Source: Adenanthera pavonina
Lineage: Eukaryota > Streptophyta > Magnoliopsida > Fabales > Fabaceae
Direction of reading: 5' to 3'
Assembly (NCBI GenBank): GCA_026686845.1
Contig: JAIVEN010000001.1
Coordinates: forward strand, 30,620,001 to 30,684,000
DNA: 64,000 nucleotides
Shown here: positions 1 to 12,824 of the stretch, piece after piece
How positions within the stretch are numbered: position 1 is the stretch's first letter
Layout: every line of letters begins with the position of its first letter
Translations under genes and position numbers: made by a program
Notes under the pieces: model-generated
The model's database searches: none
Told to the model about the DNA's origin: nothing
The model's input: the letters and a program-made list of their open reading frames with translations, nothing else

Positions 1-1580
1 ATTGGATATGACTATTGATACCGAAGGATTAACAACTCATGAAGATGATCTTAATTTGAACTTCAATCATAGGATTTGGGTTGAAGAGGTAAAAAAAGCT
101 CTTAAGAGAATAGATGATGGTAAAGCTATTGGTCCCGATAGTATTCCTATCAAAGCTTGGAAGAGCTTAGGAGAGAAGGGAGTTTTGGTGGCTCACTAAG
201 TTATTTAACAAGATTTTAAGGTCTAAGAAAATGCCAGAGGAATGGAGAAAGAGTACTCTAGTTCCTATATACAGGAATAAGGGGAATATTCAGAATTGTG
301 CTCATTATCAGGGGATAAAACTCATAAGTCACACCATGAAACTTTGGGAAAGAGTGATTGAGCATTAACTCAAAAAAGAGTCTCATATTTTAGAAAATAA
401 ATTTTGATTTATGCTAGGGCGGTCTACAACAGAGGCTATTTATTTATTAAGGGGTTTGATTGAAAGATACCAAAGTAAAGAGAGAGACCTACATATGGTT
501 TTCATTAATCGGAAAAAGCCTATGATAGAGTACCAAGAGATATATTGTGGAAAGCAATGGAGACGAAAGGTGTTTGTATGGCTTATATTCGAGTCATAAA
601 GGATATGTATGAGTAGGCAATAACAAATGTGAGAACCCATTGAGGTGTGGCAAAGGACTTTCCTACAATGATAGGCTTACACCAAGGATCTTCTTTGAGT
701 CCATACCTGTTTGATCTGGTTTTGGATGTTCTAACATATCATATATAGGAAGAAATTCCAAAGTGTATGCTCTTTGCGGATGATATAGTTCCAATTGAGG
801 ATTCAAGAGAAGAGGTCAACTTTAAACTTGAGTTATGGAGACACACTTTGGAATCAAAAGGTTTCTGCTTGAGTTGAAGCAAGACAGAATATATGCATTA
901 CAAATTTAATAAGAGACCAATTATAAATGATTTAGAGGTAAGAATTGGAGAACAAATCATTCCAGAAGTGTCAAAGTTTAAATATTTGTGGTCGATTTTA
1001 CAGAGTGACGGTGAAATTGAAGGAGATTTTATGCATAGGATACAGGTTGGGTGGTTAAAGTGGAGGAAAGCATCAGGAGTTATTTGTGACCGCAAGGTAC
1101 CTACTAAGCTTAAAGAAAAATTTTATCGAATAGCTACAAAGCCAGCGATGCTATATGATAGTAAATGTTGGACTTTGAAAGGACAATAACAGCATAAGAT
1201 AGGAGTAACAGAGATGAGAATATTGAGATGGATGTATGGTCATACAAAATTGGATAAGATATGAAATGACTGTATACAAAGGAAACTTGGAGTAGCACCT
1301 GTTATACAAAAAATGGTGGAAAATTATTTAAGGTGGTTTGGGCATGTACAAAGAAGAGGGCAAGAAGAGCCAGTAAGGAGAGTTAATTAAATAGCTTGGA
1401 GCCTTATTAAAAGGCATAGAAGAAGACCAAAAATGATACTAAGGGAAGTTATAAGGAATGATCTTTTGAGAAATGATTTATCTAAGGAGATGGTGTTTGA
1501 TAGAGTACATTGGCGTCATATGATCCATGTAGTTGACCCCACATAGTGGGATATAACTAATGTTATTGTTGTTATTGTTC
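1..1580 (+). pseudogene. RTE-clade LINE remnant (reverse transcriptase 3' part)
   Basis: This is the decayed 3' portion of a non-LTR retrotransposon whose reverse transcriptase would copy element RNA at a nick in the target. The frame opens at 2 with a stretch ending KAIGPDSIPIKAWK, typical of the RT fingers region. It continues across several stops and frameshifts to GLHQGSSLSPYLFDLVLDVL near 672-731 and to the catalytic box FADD at 773-784. An open stretch at 893-1186 carries the conserved C-terminal part (FKYLWSILQSDGEIEGDF). After it come RWFGHVQRR near 1333-1359 and a closing HVVDPT at about 1528-1545. The end is followed by a TTGTTA-like simple tail at 1558-1580, as in plant RTE LINEs. 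The 5' end lies outside the window, so no TSD could be checked. The clade call rests on recalled family resemblance. Confidence 0.88.
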
Positions 1581-2059
1581 CCTTCATTTTTGCTCAGACT
1601 AGGGTTAGAAATGGACAAGAAATTTCAAGATTTTGGCTCAACAAATGGATTTCCTTGGTCCAAAATAGATAAATACAAGTATCTTGTACAAGAGAAAACC
1701 AAGAGAATTGCAAGATGTAATTTTAGGATTTTAAAGCACACTTTATGTTTGCACTTCATGAATAAGTGGCTTATGACCCTAAATTATGATGTATTAGGTT
1801 TCAAGAAGTTGGGGAAAGACCAAGGAAAGAGTGCACAAAGTGTCAAAAGCAAGAGAAGGCTATAAGGTAGTTATTTGCCATTCAATTTATTATGTTGTCA
1901 TACTTACTTTTTGTGAAATTGTTGCTATGCCATATATTTGTTGTGATGATTTAGGATTTTTGGCTGAGTTGTTTAAGGGGTCTTGTGATCCTGGGATGTC
2001 CATTTTGCAAAATAAAACTCTACCAAAAATTGTATGAATTTTATGGCATTATATGTTCT

Positions 2060-2860
2060 TGTGAGTTAAATGAGGTTTTCATGAAATGTGAATGGTAATA
2101 TTATAGCATGATTGGTTATAGCTACTGAGATTATTTGAATCTCATTCCTTTCAAATTTTAATAATGTCTAGAATCAAGTTATGGCAAGGTTGCCTAAGAA
2201 GACAAAGGCAATGAGAGAAAGATTGACGATTAAGCTTTGGTTACTCCAAATGATCTATTATTTTGAGATATTATGTAAAATCATTTGGGTAGAAAAAAGT
2301 ATGTACCTTCATGGCAACATGTCCCCTTAGGTCTTATGTAATGTATTTCAAAGTATGAGATCAAGTTATGGCAATGTAAATGATGTATGACTTTTATTTT
2401 GCAAAGTACATGAATGGGATGGTCATTTTAACCCCTTTTGAGTTATTATGTTACTGTTTGCACATTTCATGGTTCAACATGTTAGTGTTATATAGAGATG
2501 AAAACTAGACAGAGAGATCTTAAAAATGGTGAAAGGATCACTCAATTTGGATGCATATTGGAATTGTTATAATTTTTCAAATCAAGGTCAAGAATCAGGA
2601 ATTTCTGGAAATGACCTTATCTATAGTAATTTTTGGAAATTAAACTATATGAATTGGCCCAATAAATGCTTCGATTATTATTTTTTCCATGTATAGAGTG
2701 ATTTAATATATTTTTAGAGATTTGAATCACTTTGATAAGATTTTTGTGGAATTAGTTATAAATTTTTAAAATTCGGTTGGTAAAATGGAATTTACCAAAT
2801 GAACAGCACCCAAATATTTGAAAATTCTGTTTTTCATTTTTAATTGATTCAAATTTCTAA
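2060..2860 (+). mobile_element. decayed Ty3/gypsy LTR fragment
   Basis: Two blocks resemble the reverse complement of the gypsy LTRs annotated at 13729, 19622 and 42896. The first is a near-palindrome around 2118-2150 (GAGATTATTTGAATCTCA). The second is 2500-2830, whose run (tagacagagagatct, ctcaatttggat, gagatttgaatcactttgat) parallels the minus strand of about 13850-14160. No termini, TSD or coding sequence are visible. The 470 bases before it (1586-2060) hold only short meaningless ORFs. Confidence 0.5.
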
Positions 2861-2880
2861 TCAAGTATAAATGGACTTGA

Positions 2881-4440
2881 GGATGGTCTAATACATAAGT
2901 CTAATGTGGGCATGTGAGGTGTGACTAAGAACCCAAAGAAAAGAAGGGCCATATAATAAAAAGCACCTCTCTCACAATATAATAAGAAGATAACAAGTAG
3001 AAGATGAAACATTAAAAATGTTGAATAAGGGAAAGTGATATAATTTGAAATAATAAAATATTGAAGGTAAAAGGTGAGATAATTATTAATTATCAGCATG
3101 AAACAATTCATCACAAAAAGGCTGACATATATAGCCATACACTGAAATTGATCAAAGCTGAAAAATAGTAAACAGGAATAATGTGGCCTACTCCTTATAG
3201 AAAAACCAAAAAAATCAAAATCAAAACCACAATATCTTCACAAATATGAACAAACTAAGCCTCGATGTATTATTCCTAAAATAATGATTTGGTAGAAAAA
3301 CATGGCATTAAACCTTGAAGCATGATTAAACAAAAAAAAAAATAGCACCACATCATAAAGCATAGCAACAGAGCACATGAATGAGAATAAGTCAATATTC
3401 CACACAAGTAAGATTACAAAGAGAATGGCAAAGAAACAAGAATGATAATGAAAGCCATAAACAGGGACTAGAACAAGATACAAAGCATAGGGACAAGAAT
3501 GAGAAATAAAGCACTCAATGAAAGCTCTAAAACCATTGCCTTCTTTAATATGTAAAGCGCTATGCAATACGTCCTTTCACGCAATGGAACAGGGTGTGTA
3601 CATTGAAGTTGAATGATGCCCTATTGGTTGCATCTTCTTTATACAACTATGAAAAAAAAACTCTTAAAAGTCCAAGTAGATCCAATGTTGAAGCCATATG
3701 TTCTGTTATCTTCCACATGAGCCATTTTAACACCATCTGCTCCATGTTATGGTCCTCCAAGCATTTTTGGAAAATATAAGGATCAACATCTTTAATGTTT
3801 ACAATTATAAGGATGGCTTCCAAAAAGAATTAACTCTAGGGATTGAATCCTAAACTCACTAAAAATATTAGGAACGGGGGCTCTATTTCCCCAAAAAAAA
3901 AAATACCAGAAGAGAAGCCCATGAGCTGATAACGATGATGGAGAAGACCTATGAGCTAATGAAGATGACAGAGACTGATAAAACTGATGAAAAGTGAGAG
4001 GGACCACAAATTTGATGAAGATGAGAGACTCGAAGCTCCGGTGACCAAATCATGGCCAAAGAATGACAAAGGTCAAATACACAATGTTCAAAACCACAGC
4101 TAATTACGCACAACCCATGGCTAATTGAAACCCATAAAGCTCTATGCATAAACCATGGCCAAAGAAACTTATCCATGCTTGAGAAGCTCTGGTAAACCAT
4201 GCCCAAAGACTCATGAAGCATATCTTGCCAACCCTACCCATAACCAGTGAAGAAAAACACTATGAGAGTGCTAAACTTGAAATCTAGAGGAAGAGTGAGT
4301 GGGTTCTAGGTTGATTACTAGTTGAATGGTGAAGGAAGAATCATGGTTGGTTTTGTTCGAAGAAAAGGCCGGAGTGAATTTTCGTTCAGAGAAAGAAAGG
4401 AAAACTGAACTAATATAAGTGGTGCGATTGAGTTAAGTGA
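2881..4440. other. no gene recognised
   Basis: This stretch is AT-rich. ORFs of up to 109 codons on the minus strand are hydrophobic or low-complexity and show no family motif. An A-run lies near 3332-3344 and another near 3892-3903. It may be the interior of the CACTA-type element whose right end is annotated next, but nothing seen here proves it. Confidence 0.4.
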
Positions 4441-4716
4441 AGAAGAAAGGTGTATTGTAGCATTTTTATCAAGTTATAGGTATGCTTAATGAAAATAGAG
4501 CACCCAAAGACCCTACTATTTGGTTATGCTTTTAAGAAAAGTGTATCCAATTATATTTTGTAGAGATATTTTTGTACACTTTTTGTAGTAAGCATACTAA
4601 AAGATAGATATTTGGATATGCTTTTTGCTGTAAGCAAACCCAAAGGTGTTTTTCAGTATGTTTTTTAAATAAGCATACTTATATATGCATACCTAAATCC
4701 AAAATCTATAGTAGTG
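4440..4716 (+). mobile_element. probable CACTA-type right terminus
   Basis: The segment ends in TCTATAGTAGTG (about 4705-4716), which matches the usual 3' CACTA terminus ...TAGTG. It is packed with a subterminal motif AAGCATAC/GTATGCTT in both orientations (near 4482, 4524, 4592, 4616, 4656, 4672 and 4686). Short motifs repeated in both directions next to a TAGTG end are the hallmark of CACTA subterminal regions. No matching left end (CACTACTATAGA) was found in the window, so the element is truncated or its left end is too diverged to see. Confidence 0.45.
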
Positions 4717-4761
4717 CAACTAGGCTAGCAACGACTATAGAAGAGTGGAGAAAGTTCCATG

Positions 4762-4847
4762 ATTGGTTCAAGCTTTTAAAGGGGATTTTTATGCTTTAAA
4801 GATTTAATTGGTTTAAGCTTTTAAAAGGGCTTTTTATGCTTTAAAAG
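4762..4847. repeat. two-copy tandem repeat of about 44 bp
   Basis: Two adjacent diverged units both run ATTGGTT(C/T)AAGCTTTTAAA... to ...TTTTTATGCTTTAAA. A looser third copy of the surrounding sequence lies at about 5047-5130 (attggttcaag, gggaaaggtgt). Function unknown. Confidence 0.6.
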
Positions 4848-5356
4848 TAAGCAGCTTTTGATGGGAAAGGTCTATACGTATAAGATGTAACATTTCATGA
4901 AAGTCAAGATGTGAATGATGTTTAAAGACTTGAATCATAGTGAAAATATTTTTGTGCATTTAGTTATGATTTTCTAAAGTTTGCTGCGCAATTAAAAGAA
5001 AATGCATAGAAAAGTAGTTTTTTTTCTTTTACACTTTTAAGTTTTCCATTGGTTCAAGCACTCAAGAGCCTCTTTACTATATCCAAGTAAGGCAATATTC
5101 ATGGGGAAAGGTGTCCAAAAGATAGGATGTGACATGTTGAACCATTTGAAATCCATTCCAAAGCCAAATCAACAGCTTACAAACTAGCCCTTCCCTCTAA
5201 CCTAAGCTAGATTCATAACTTTTTCATGTCTCCCAACTAAAAAAGTATAAACTAGACCCCTCACATGTTATAAAATATGAAAATATTGAGCTGCAATATA
5301 ATCTATGTTATGGGATCAAACATGGGAAGATTATCGACCATTGAGTCAAGTAGTTG

Positions 5357-5501
5357 AGGAATAAGAGGATTCCTCTTGTGAAGGTGGTCAGGAAAGGTTT
5401 ATCTTTGGAGGAAATGACATGAGAGTTGGAATCAAATATGAGGCCAAAGTATCCAGAACTATTTAATTAAAGTACATTTTAAAAATTTCAAGGATGAAAT
5501 T
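5357..5501 (+). pseudogene. Ty3/gypsy chromovirus polyprotein C-terminus (chromodomain remnant)
   Basis: This is the 3' end of a gypsy pol gene. Residues RNKRIPLVKVVRKG (5357-5398) and later SNMRPKYPELFN (5432-5467) match the C-terminal chromodomain region of plant chromoviruses. In that region an arginine-lysine stretch, an 'IPLVKV' strand and a 'W-E-x-E...M-R..YP.LF' helix are typical. The expected Trp of the W-E motif is a TGA stop at 5420-5422, consistent with TGG to TGA. The conserved tail before the PPT survives as FKDEI at about 5486-5500. In intact elements the chromodomain tethers integrase to chromatin. Upstream, 4850-5356 shows no readable pol sequence. Confidence 0.72.
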
Positions 5502-5507
5502 GTACTT

Positions 5508-5520
5508 AAGGAAAGAGAAA
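5508..5520 (+). promoter_or_regulatory. degenerate polypurine tract
   Basis: AAGGAAAGAGAAA sits directly before TGTAACATCC, the start of a 3' LTR. It is the plus-strand primer site of the gypsy element whose chromodomain lies just upstream. Confidence 0.6.
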
Positions 5521-6462
5521 TGTAACATCCCCATATTTTTGTATGTACTTAAATGATTAGATGATGATAAGAAATTGTTCTAGATTGATATGTGATGATT
5601 AGGAATGTATAAAACTGTAATTAAATAGGTTAAAGGCCTAAAATAGCATAAAAAAGAAAAAAGAAGCTTAAAAAGGCAAAATAGTCATTTTGCTAAAAAG
5701 TAAGGACAAAATTGTCATTTTACAAAGGTAGAGAGAAAATAACATTATAATACTCCAGTGTAGGGTAAAAGTACAAGTGATACAGGATATGTGAGCCTAG
5801 AGAGAAAAAAGTGCAAGTACAGTAGTTTGCAAGTCCAATGTGAATACTAAATTCCAGCCAAGCAAGATGACTTGTAAAAAGTCAAACAAGTAGACTCTAT
5901 ATAAAAAAGTAAAGAGAAAAAGGTAATGGGCCCTACAGATAAAGTACATAGAAAAATACATAATATATTCCAAGATAAAGGTGTACAAACCAAAGCCAAT
6001 TAGATATGTAAAAATGCAAGATAGTAATTTCTTTCTCCTCTCTTGATTTGACAAAAAAGTGGAGGACAATTTTACCCTCCCACACTTCTCTCACAATAGC
6101 TAAAATATCTAAGGGCAAAGAGATAAAGTTGCATAAAATAATGAAAGATAAGTCAAGGCCAACGGATCAAAATCCAATCCAAGGGCTAAGGTTCCCTCTT
6201 TCTGCCTATACATAGAGCCCAACCTCTCCCATTTTCCTTGCTCATTTCACAAAACCAAGAGGGTGAAGGAGAGAGAATATTGGCATGAAGAAGAAAGAGA
6301 AAAAGAGAGGGAAACCAAAGAGAGAAAGAGAGAAAAAAGGAGAGGAAAAGAAAGAGAGGAAGAGAAGAGGGAAGGAAGGGAAGGCAAGCTCAAGGTCCCA
6401 AGGTAAGCCTTTTCTTTCCAATCTCTTATAGTGTTTCTTTCCCTTTTATTTAGCATGATTTG
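5521..6462 (+). mobile_element. Ty3/gypsy 3' LTR, interrupted or truncated
   Basis: The LTR begins TGTAACATCC immediately after a PPT and a pol C-terminus, so its 5' boundary and strand are well supported. A TATA-like stretch and leader (ctatacatagagccc, about 6205-6219) are followed by a purine-rich segment at 6259-6390 that resembles the R/U5 leader of such LTRs. A second LTR-like start, TGTCACATCC, appears at 6463, so this LTR is either interrupted there or ends there. No 3' TSD was found. Confidence 0.6.
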
Positions 6463-8470
6463 TGTCACATCCCTGATTTTCTGGATATTATATATAAAAT
6501 ATGATATTATAGCATGAAAATATGATAAATAGCCTAAGATGTATAATCTGAATGAGGAAAAGGGTAAAAAGGCAAATTTTTGGGCTAGGCACATAATTAG
6601 TATGAATTTACATTTAGTCCCTGGAAGAAAAAACTATATGCAGTTTAGTCCTAGAAGAAAATTTGCTATTTGGTTTCTCTATAGGCATTTTCATAATTTT
6701 GAGAAACTTATGTCAAAATGGACATCTTGATATGTTGGATCCAATGGTATAGTATATTGAGTCCAAAGAGAATAATTTGGAAAGAAATAGGCTACAGAGT
6801 GCAGTAGAAATTATACTGCAAAAGAAAAAGTACTGTGAGCCCTACAAAAATTAAAAAAAATAAAAAGAAAAGTATGTTTGAGTTCTCCTCTTCTCCTCTC
6901 TATGTTTGAATTTCAGCCAAGGTATAGGAGGAGAAAGGGAAGTGTTTTCTTAGAATAAAAACAAGAAAAAGCATGAACAAGTAATTTAAAATATGATTTC
7001 ATGAGTTTTGAACAATTGCAAAGAAAACTTTTTCTTCCTTTCTTAGGGTTCAATTTTGACTAGAACAAGGGTCTTAAAGGAATTGGAATTTCATGAAAAT
7101 GATGCCAAAAATAGATTCCACTTGGTGGAATTCCTTAGAGACAAGTGTTAAACTCAAAAGGGAGCCAAAGATAAAGTATACAGAATTTTTAGGGTTTTAT
7201 GGGTCTGTATGAAGCAACTAATAGAACCAATGGCTTAAGCAAGTATTTGGTGATGTAGGGTTTGGAAGAGCCTGAGCAAGCTCTTGAAAGTGGAAACAAT
7301 TGGTGAAGCAAGGGAAAACACCTAAGTTAGCGAAGTTTACTTTTCTTGCATTTTATTATCATACTATGCTTTATGATATTTAATGATGATCATATTGTTA
7401 TTTTGATGTTTTGTGGTTACGTATGGCTGTTTTTATGAGACGGTTATTGCTCAAGATATCCATTTTCTAAGCTAATATATGTTGTCAAAATTTTTATTGA
7501 GAATATAGTATTATATGATTTAAATGATTTACATGATGTTTTTATTGCTTGCTTGATAATATTAATGTGTGAAATGTGAATTGCTACTAATATTATTATA
7601 ATCTCACTATCCTAAACACTAACCTTGCTAGGGCCAAGCAATGCAAGGGATGAAAGGAACGCAAAGGGAAAAGAGGAAGAAAGTGATGAATAACTTGATT
7701 TAACAAATTATTATGTTATGTTTTGAAAATATGTACAAATGTATATATGATGGTTAAATTTTGTATGATGACTTAGTTATGTTCTTACGAACCATATATA
7801 ATGTTTAGTATGGGATATGAATGACATTCAATGATGTATTATGATTATGAAGTTTATTATGCAAGTTATGGCACAAAAATGTCCTTTTGGAATGCTATAA
7901 GATTAGATAGAGCAAATCTACCCAAAACAAGTCATGAAGCATAAGTGGTATATATACCTCGAAAGTAGACAAAAAGAACTTTCTAGGAAGCTAAAGAACA
8001 CTATAAACGATTAATTATAGAATTAGTTATGAATTTTTAAATTTAAGGGGTCAAAATTTGAAAGTGATGGAAAACTATAATTTTTACTATAAGTACTGTT
8101 TATTTTGAAAGATAGTATGAAATTATACAGTGCTCCAAAAATTCAGCCAATTTGTATGTATGGAAAGATTTATGTCTCATGAGTAATATGGAATAGTTAG
8201 AATGCGATTGGAACTATATAATAAAAGTTATGCATGTTTTTCTAAAATTGTTTCGTCAAAAGTTATTTTCTAACCCTTAATAATTTAAGAAGATGATATG
8301 CCTTGTTCAAGTTGAATAAATATACAAGATAAATATGAATAGAAAGTAGATATGTAAATCTTTCTAATGATACAAAGAATGCAAAAATTGGCTCATAATA
8401 GGATGTGGAATAAAATTTCAAAGTTGATGTCAAAAATCTGGAAAAGTGTAAAATGACCATATGAACAATA
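6463..8470 (+). mobile_element. second gypsy-type LTR, probable
   Basis: It starts TGTCACATCC and shares the general plan of the 5521 LTR: AT-rich head, 'aatttcagccaag' near 6910, and a segment 'aatctcactatcct' near 7600 that parallels the gypsy LTRs elsewhere. The right boundary is uncertain and is placed where sequence shared with 46762-46920 begins. No coding sequence was recognised. Confidence 0.35.
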
Positions 8471-8477
8471 AATTTTG

Positions 8478-9173
8478 TGCTAAATACTCAAACCAACATC
8501 CAGACCATAAGCCTAACAAAACCAAGACACTAATCACTTACCAATTCTTCATTATAATCAAATCAACTCTCAAAACTAACCATGAGCCTATACAATTTGG
8601 ATACCATAAGAAATCCCAAATTTAGAGGTTAAGGTTTGGAGAATCAACAACATAAACACTCAAAATCTATAACCCAAAACATGAAGATATCCAACAACAC
8701 TTCATTGAGGCATTTAAACATAATCTAATCGGTAGAAACTTACCCAATCTCATATATCACAAACACTACCTTAAAATACCCAAAAACATTTGGTGAGAAT
8801 GGAGGAGAGTATGACGAAACCACCATACCTTGTCTATTCATGCTTCTAAGGGCACTGAAATTTCATTCCCCAACTCCAAGAATCAAACCCTAGCAAAGAT
8901 CTCCTTTTCTCCCACAAAGTCCCTTTGTTTTGTTGAGCTAATGCTTTTCTAATTTATCCAAATTTCCAGACCGATGGCGCCATTCACCATTGCATTCTGT
9001 CTCGAGTCCATTAGCCCAATTACATGATCTCATTACGGCACAAAGGGAAGCTGTTATGGCATGGAGTACTTTTGTCTCATTTCTCTTCTTGTTCTATTTC
9101 TCACATTCCTCTTATCCTGGTCCCTTCCATAGATCATATACATGTCCAAGATGATAAGATGTGGATTCTTACA
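8478..9173 (-). mobile_element. Ty3/gypsy 3' LTR (minus strand), partial
   Basis: On the minus strand, 9215 to 9187 reads as the conserved pol tail (AATTTCGAGGATGAAATTTT, encoding FEDEI). A purine tract (9186-9174) follows, and then TGTAAGAATCC, the LTR start, at 9173. This order is the signature of a gypsy 3' LTR in reverse orientation. The block 8478-8640 recurs at 46762-46920 in the same orientation and could be a remnant of the partner LTR. The left boundary is uncertain. Confidence 0.6.
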
Positions 9174-9186
9174 TTCTCCCTTCCTT
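9174..9186 (-). promoter_or_regulatory. polypurine tract
   Basis: Minus-strand AAGGAAGGGAGAA lies between the FEDEI-encoding tail and the TGTAAGAATCC start of the LTR. This is the position and composition expected of a gypsy PPT. Confidence 0.65.
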
Positions 9187-9298
9187 ATAAAAATTTCATC
9201 CTCGAAATTTGGACACAATTACGTAATGCACTAACACTAGTAATTCCTTTATGAGTCAATCCATTTGTCTCCCAAACAACTTTGCTTGATATTGGAAT

Positions 9299-10867
9299 TG
9301 TTGAGTCAAGTATTTTTGATGATTTCAAACAACTGAAGCTTGAAAGGAAGATATCGAAGGTGTACAAAAGATCTCAAGTGAAGAAATCTAAGAAAAATGA
9401 GTATAAGATTAGTTTGTAGGATTTCTCATTGTATTCACATGAGTAAAAGACTTAGATCTTGCACACAAATGTTTTCAAAATGTGTTTTTCAACAATCTTA
9501 TGTTAACTCATGGTATATTTGAGAAATACCCACCAACAGACGAATTTTGAAGTGTTAAACTTTATATGTTACCTTGAAAATTCAAACTTTGAAGGCTGAA
9601 ATTCGAACTTACAAAGTTTTTGCCTTTGATAGATGAATTTCATACTGTTAAAATTTCAATTTCAAGTAAAGCACAACTTGTGAAAAATGAAAAATTTGTC
9701 TGAAGATATGTAAAAGCTCATCTAAAAGTGAAGTTCAAAAATAGTGTCAAGTTAGTCCTCTGACAGACAAACTTTAGTTTTGAAAATTTGAACTTTGGAA
9801 AACTAATGTGTAAGTTTGTTCAGATGTCACTCTGACAAATGAACTTCGGTCTTTTGAAATTCAAACTTCGGTATAGGTCTAATAAAAGTTACTCTGTGAC
9901 AGACGAACTTTGATTTTTGAAAATTTGAATTTCAAAAAGAAGAACTTTTGTGCCATACTTACAGACGAATTTCGGGCACCAAAATTCCAATTTCGAATGC
10001 ACTGTAGCAATATGGAACAACTGTTCACACTCTTAAGAAGAACTTTAACCTTGAAAATTCGTATGTTCCAACATGGAAACTTTTGTCAAAGATGAAAATT
10101 TGAATTTTACTTTAAACCAGACGAACTTCAAAGTTCAATGTTAAAGTCTTTAACTTACAGTCTCTGCAAAATTCGTCTGTTGATACCCCAAAATTCAAAC
10201 TTTGGATGTCAGAAGCATTAAATGCGGTTGGTGAACGGCTAGTTTTGCAGAGTAACCATTGAATAACGTCTCTAATGGTTAGATCTTGTCTCTAACTTAT
10301 AGTTATGACATAAATTTATAAATAGAACTTCATTTGAAGATGTGCGTAACAATTTTACATTGTATATACTAAAACTCTGTCAAAATTTTCTTTCAAAGTC
10401 TTCTAATCTTCCACAGTCCATAAAGTGTACTTCAACTATCATATATACTCTACATTAGAGAGTTCATTTGCTGTAAACAATCTTATCTTTATCTGGAAGA
10501 AAGATTTTCTTGTGAGAGAACTTCACAAGGGATTTGGGAAAGCACTTAGCTAGAGTGCAGAAAAAGAGATTGTAAACTCTTAGAACAGAGCACAAAGCTA
10601 TACTGTGGCATTGCAAGGAGCCCACTGAATTCTTGCAAGATAGTGGAAAATCTCAAGTGGTAGCTTGAGCACTAGACATAGCTCAAGAGAAAGAGACCAA
10701 ACCAGGATAAATTCTTGTGTCTTTCTTCTTATTCTTTGCTAATTATCCCATTACATTTTGCTCTCTATTTTTCTGCATATTTTGCTTTCACTGCTCTATT
10801 ATACTTTTGCAGAAAATTTTCAAACTTCCCAATTTACCCGCTTCTTAGGAAACCAGCAAAACTAACA
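9299..10867 (+). mobile_element. copia-like solo LTR, copy A
   Basis: This 1569-bp element has TG...CA ends (TGTTGAGTCAAG... to ...AACTAACA) and an exact 5-bp TSD, GGAAT, at 9294-9298 and 10868-10872. No internal region, PBS or PPT is attached, so it is a solo LTR left by LTR-LTR recombination. The body is filled with degenerate CAGACGAA and TTCGAA motifs. A TATA-like box (about 10316-10325) precedes a probable R/U5 that ends in the CCCGCTTCTTAGG block. A large LTR with a pyrimidine-rich block near its end resembles SIRE/Maximus copia families, but the superfamily is inferred. Confidence 0.85.
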
Positions 10868-10872
10868 GGAAT

Positions 10873-11191
10873 TTCCATAATATCCTTCTCTAACTTAACC
10901 ATCCAATTCCTTAGCTATTTTACTTTAACATCCACAATCCCTTCTAACTTATTTCCCGTATCAAGTCACTTGCAATCAAATTTTGTCTTGTTCTATTAAC
11001 ATGGAATAGGTTGAGAGAGGATTCCCTAGTCAAGACACCTGAAACACTTCATATACTCCCATTAAATTAAACGAAAAAAACACCTAGATCACCATTGAAT
11101 CCATCTCACCAGGGATCTACGGAGAAAACCCTTACATATCAAGGTGAGCTTATTAGTCAAGAATGATCCTTCCAACTCTGAAGGCTAGAAT
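10873..11191. other. unassigned sequence between solo LTRs
   Basis: No gene or motif was recognised. It is probably older retroelement interior, because it is continuous with the sequence next to the 9174 PPT once the solo LTR is removed. Confidence 0.4.
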
Positions 11192-12819
11192 TGTTAGTTA
11201 GGCTGGCTTCCCAAAAGGGGGGGTGAATTGGGAAGATTAAAAATTTTCTTCAAAATGTCAAAGAGGTGAAGAATGCAATATATGATGGTAAAATAGAGTA
11301 TAAATGAATAATAGTGAAAGTAGCAGAAAAGAGAAGAAGACTCAGAAATTTATCCTGGTTCAGTCTCTCCACTTGACCTATGTCCAGCCCCCAAGTCACC
11401 ACTTGAGATTTTCCACTATTCTGCAAGAATTCAGTGGGCTTCTTGCAAATGCCACAGTACAACATTTATGCTCTGTTTTCTAGAGCTTCTCTCAATCCCT
11501 TTCTGCACTTTCATAAAGTGCTTCCTAATCCCTTGTGATATCCCCTCACAAGAAAATCTATCTTCCAGATGAAGATTAGATTATTTACAAAGATTAAACT
11601 CTCTTAATCAGAGTAAATATGAAGGTTGAAGTACATACAATTGAAGTGTGAGAGTATGAAGCTTTTAGAAATGATTTGGCAGAGTTTCAGTATATACAAA
11701 GTTTAATTCATTACCCACAACTTCAAATGATGTTATATTTATAGATCTAGGTCTCAAATATCCGTTAGAGACAAAATCTATCTGTTGAAGAAGTTATTCA
11801 ATGGTTACTCTGAAAAACTATCCATTAACTAACTGCATTTAATGCTTCTGACATACTGAAATTTAAATTTCGGTTGGTCAACAGACAAATTTCACAGATA
11901 CTAAAGGTTAACAGCTTCAACGTTGAAAGACCGAAGTTCGTCTGTCATGAAGTGAAATTCGAATTTTGAAGCTTAGAAAATGTTTCTGAGTAGTGACATA
12001 TGAATTTTCAAGTGGAAAGTTTTTCTGTTGAGTGTGAACAGTGTTTCCAATTTGCTACAATGCCTTCGAAATTAGAATTTTGGATCCCAAAATTCGTCTG
12101 TCCGTAGCAGGCTCAAAAAGCACAGTAGTTCTTTTACTTCGAAATTCGAATTTTCAAAGAGGAAAGTTTGTCTGTCAGAGAGACCTCTTTTCAGACTTAC
12201 TTTAACATTCAAATTTATAAATACTGTCATTCATATGTCAACATATCATCATAACAGACTCACAACCTTAGCTTCTGAAATTCAAATTTTCATGTTTAAA
12301 GTTCGTCTATCAGTAAGCAATTTTGAAACTCAATATAATCTTGATTTCAGATGAACTTTTACATTGTTTCAGACGAATTTCTTTAGTTTTCATAAGTTGC
12401 ATTCGTCTGTTGCTTAAAGCTTCTTCCAGATACTTATGAAAATTCAAATTTTGGAAAATCAAAATTCGTCTGTCAGAGAAGCATCTCTTCAGACTTATTC
12501 AGTTTTAACTCAAAATTTGAATTTCCAAAGCCAAAGTTCGAATTTCCAACATGACAGTTCAATATAAACCTTTCAAACTTCGTCTGTTGTTGGGTGTTTT
12601 TCAAATATTCCATGATTTAACACAGAATCAAGGTTTTAAAAATTTTTTCCACGAAATCAAAGTCTTTTACTCAAATTAAAATAAAGCTAAACATCCTACA
12701 GCAAACTTTGCACAGATTTTTCCAGGAATTATTCACTTGAACTCTTTGAACACCTTTGATATCTTTATTCCAAGCTCTTGAGAGTTGATTTGGAATCATG
12801 AAAACTTCTTGATTCAACA
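11192..12819 (-). mobile_element. copia-like solo LTR, copy B
   Basis: This 1628-bp element starts TGTTAGTTAGGC and ends TTGATTCAACA. An exact TSD, AGAAT, lies at 11187-11191 and 12820-12824. The orientation is opposite to copy A. The GGGGGGGTGAATTGGGAAG block at the left is the reverse complement of the family's 3' end. No internal domain is present. Confidence 0.87.
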
Positions 12820-12824
12820 AGAAT

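Noticed and set aside
1560..1865. 101-codon ORF after the LINE
   Set aside because: It begins in the LINE simple-sequence tail and has no recognisable motif.
6247..6594. 115-codon minus-strand ORF rich in Ser/Leu/Phe
   Set aside because: Low-complexity complement of a purine-rich LTR leader; no domain.
8590..8600. TACA followed by ATTTG as the right end and TSD of the 6463 LTR
   Set aside because: The same place lies inside a block shared with 46762-46920, so the match is coincidental.
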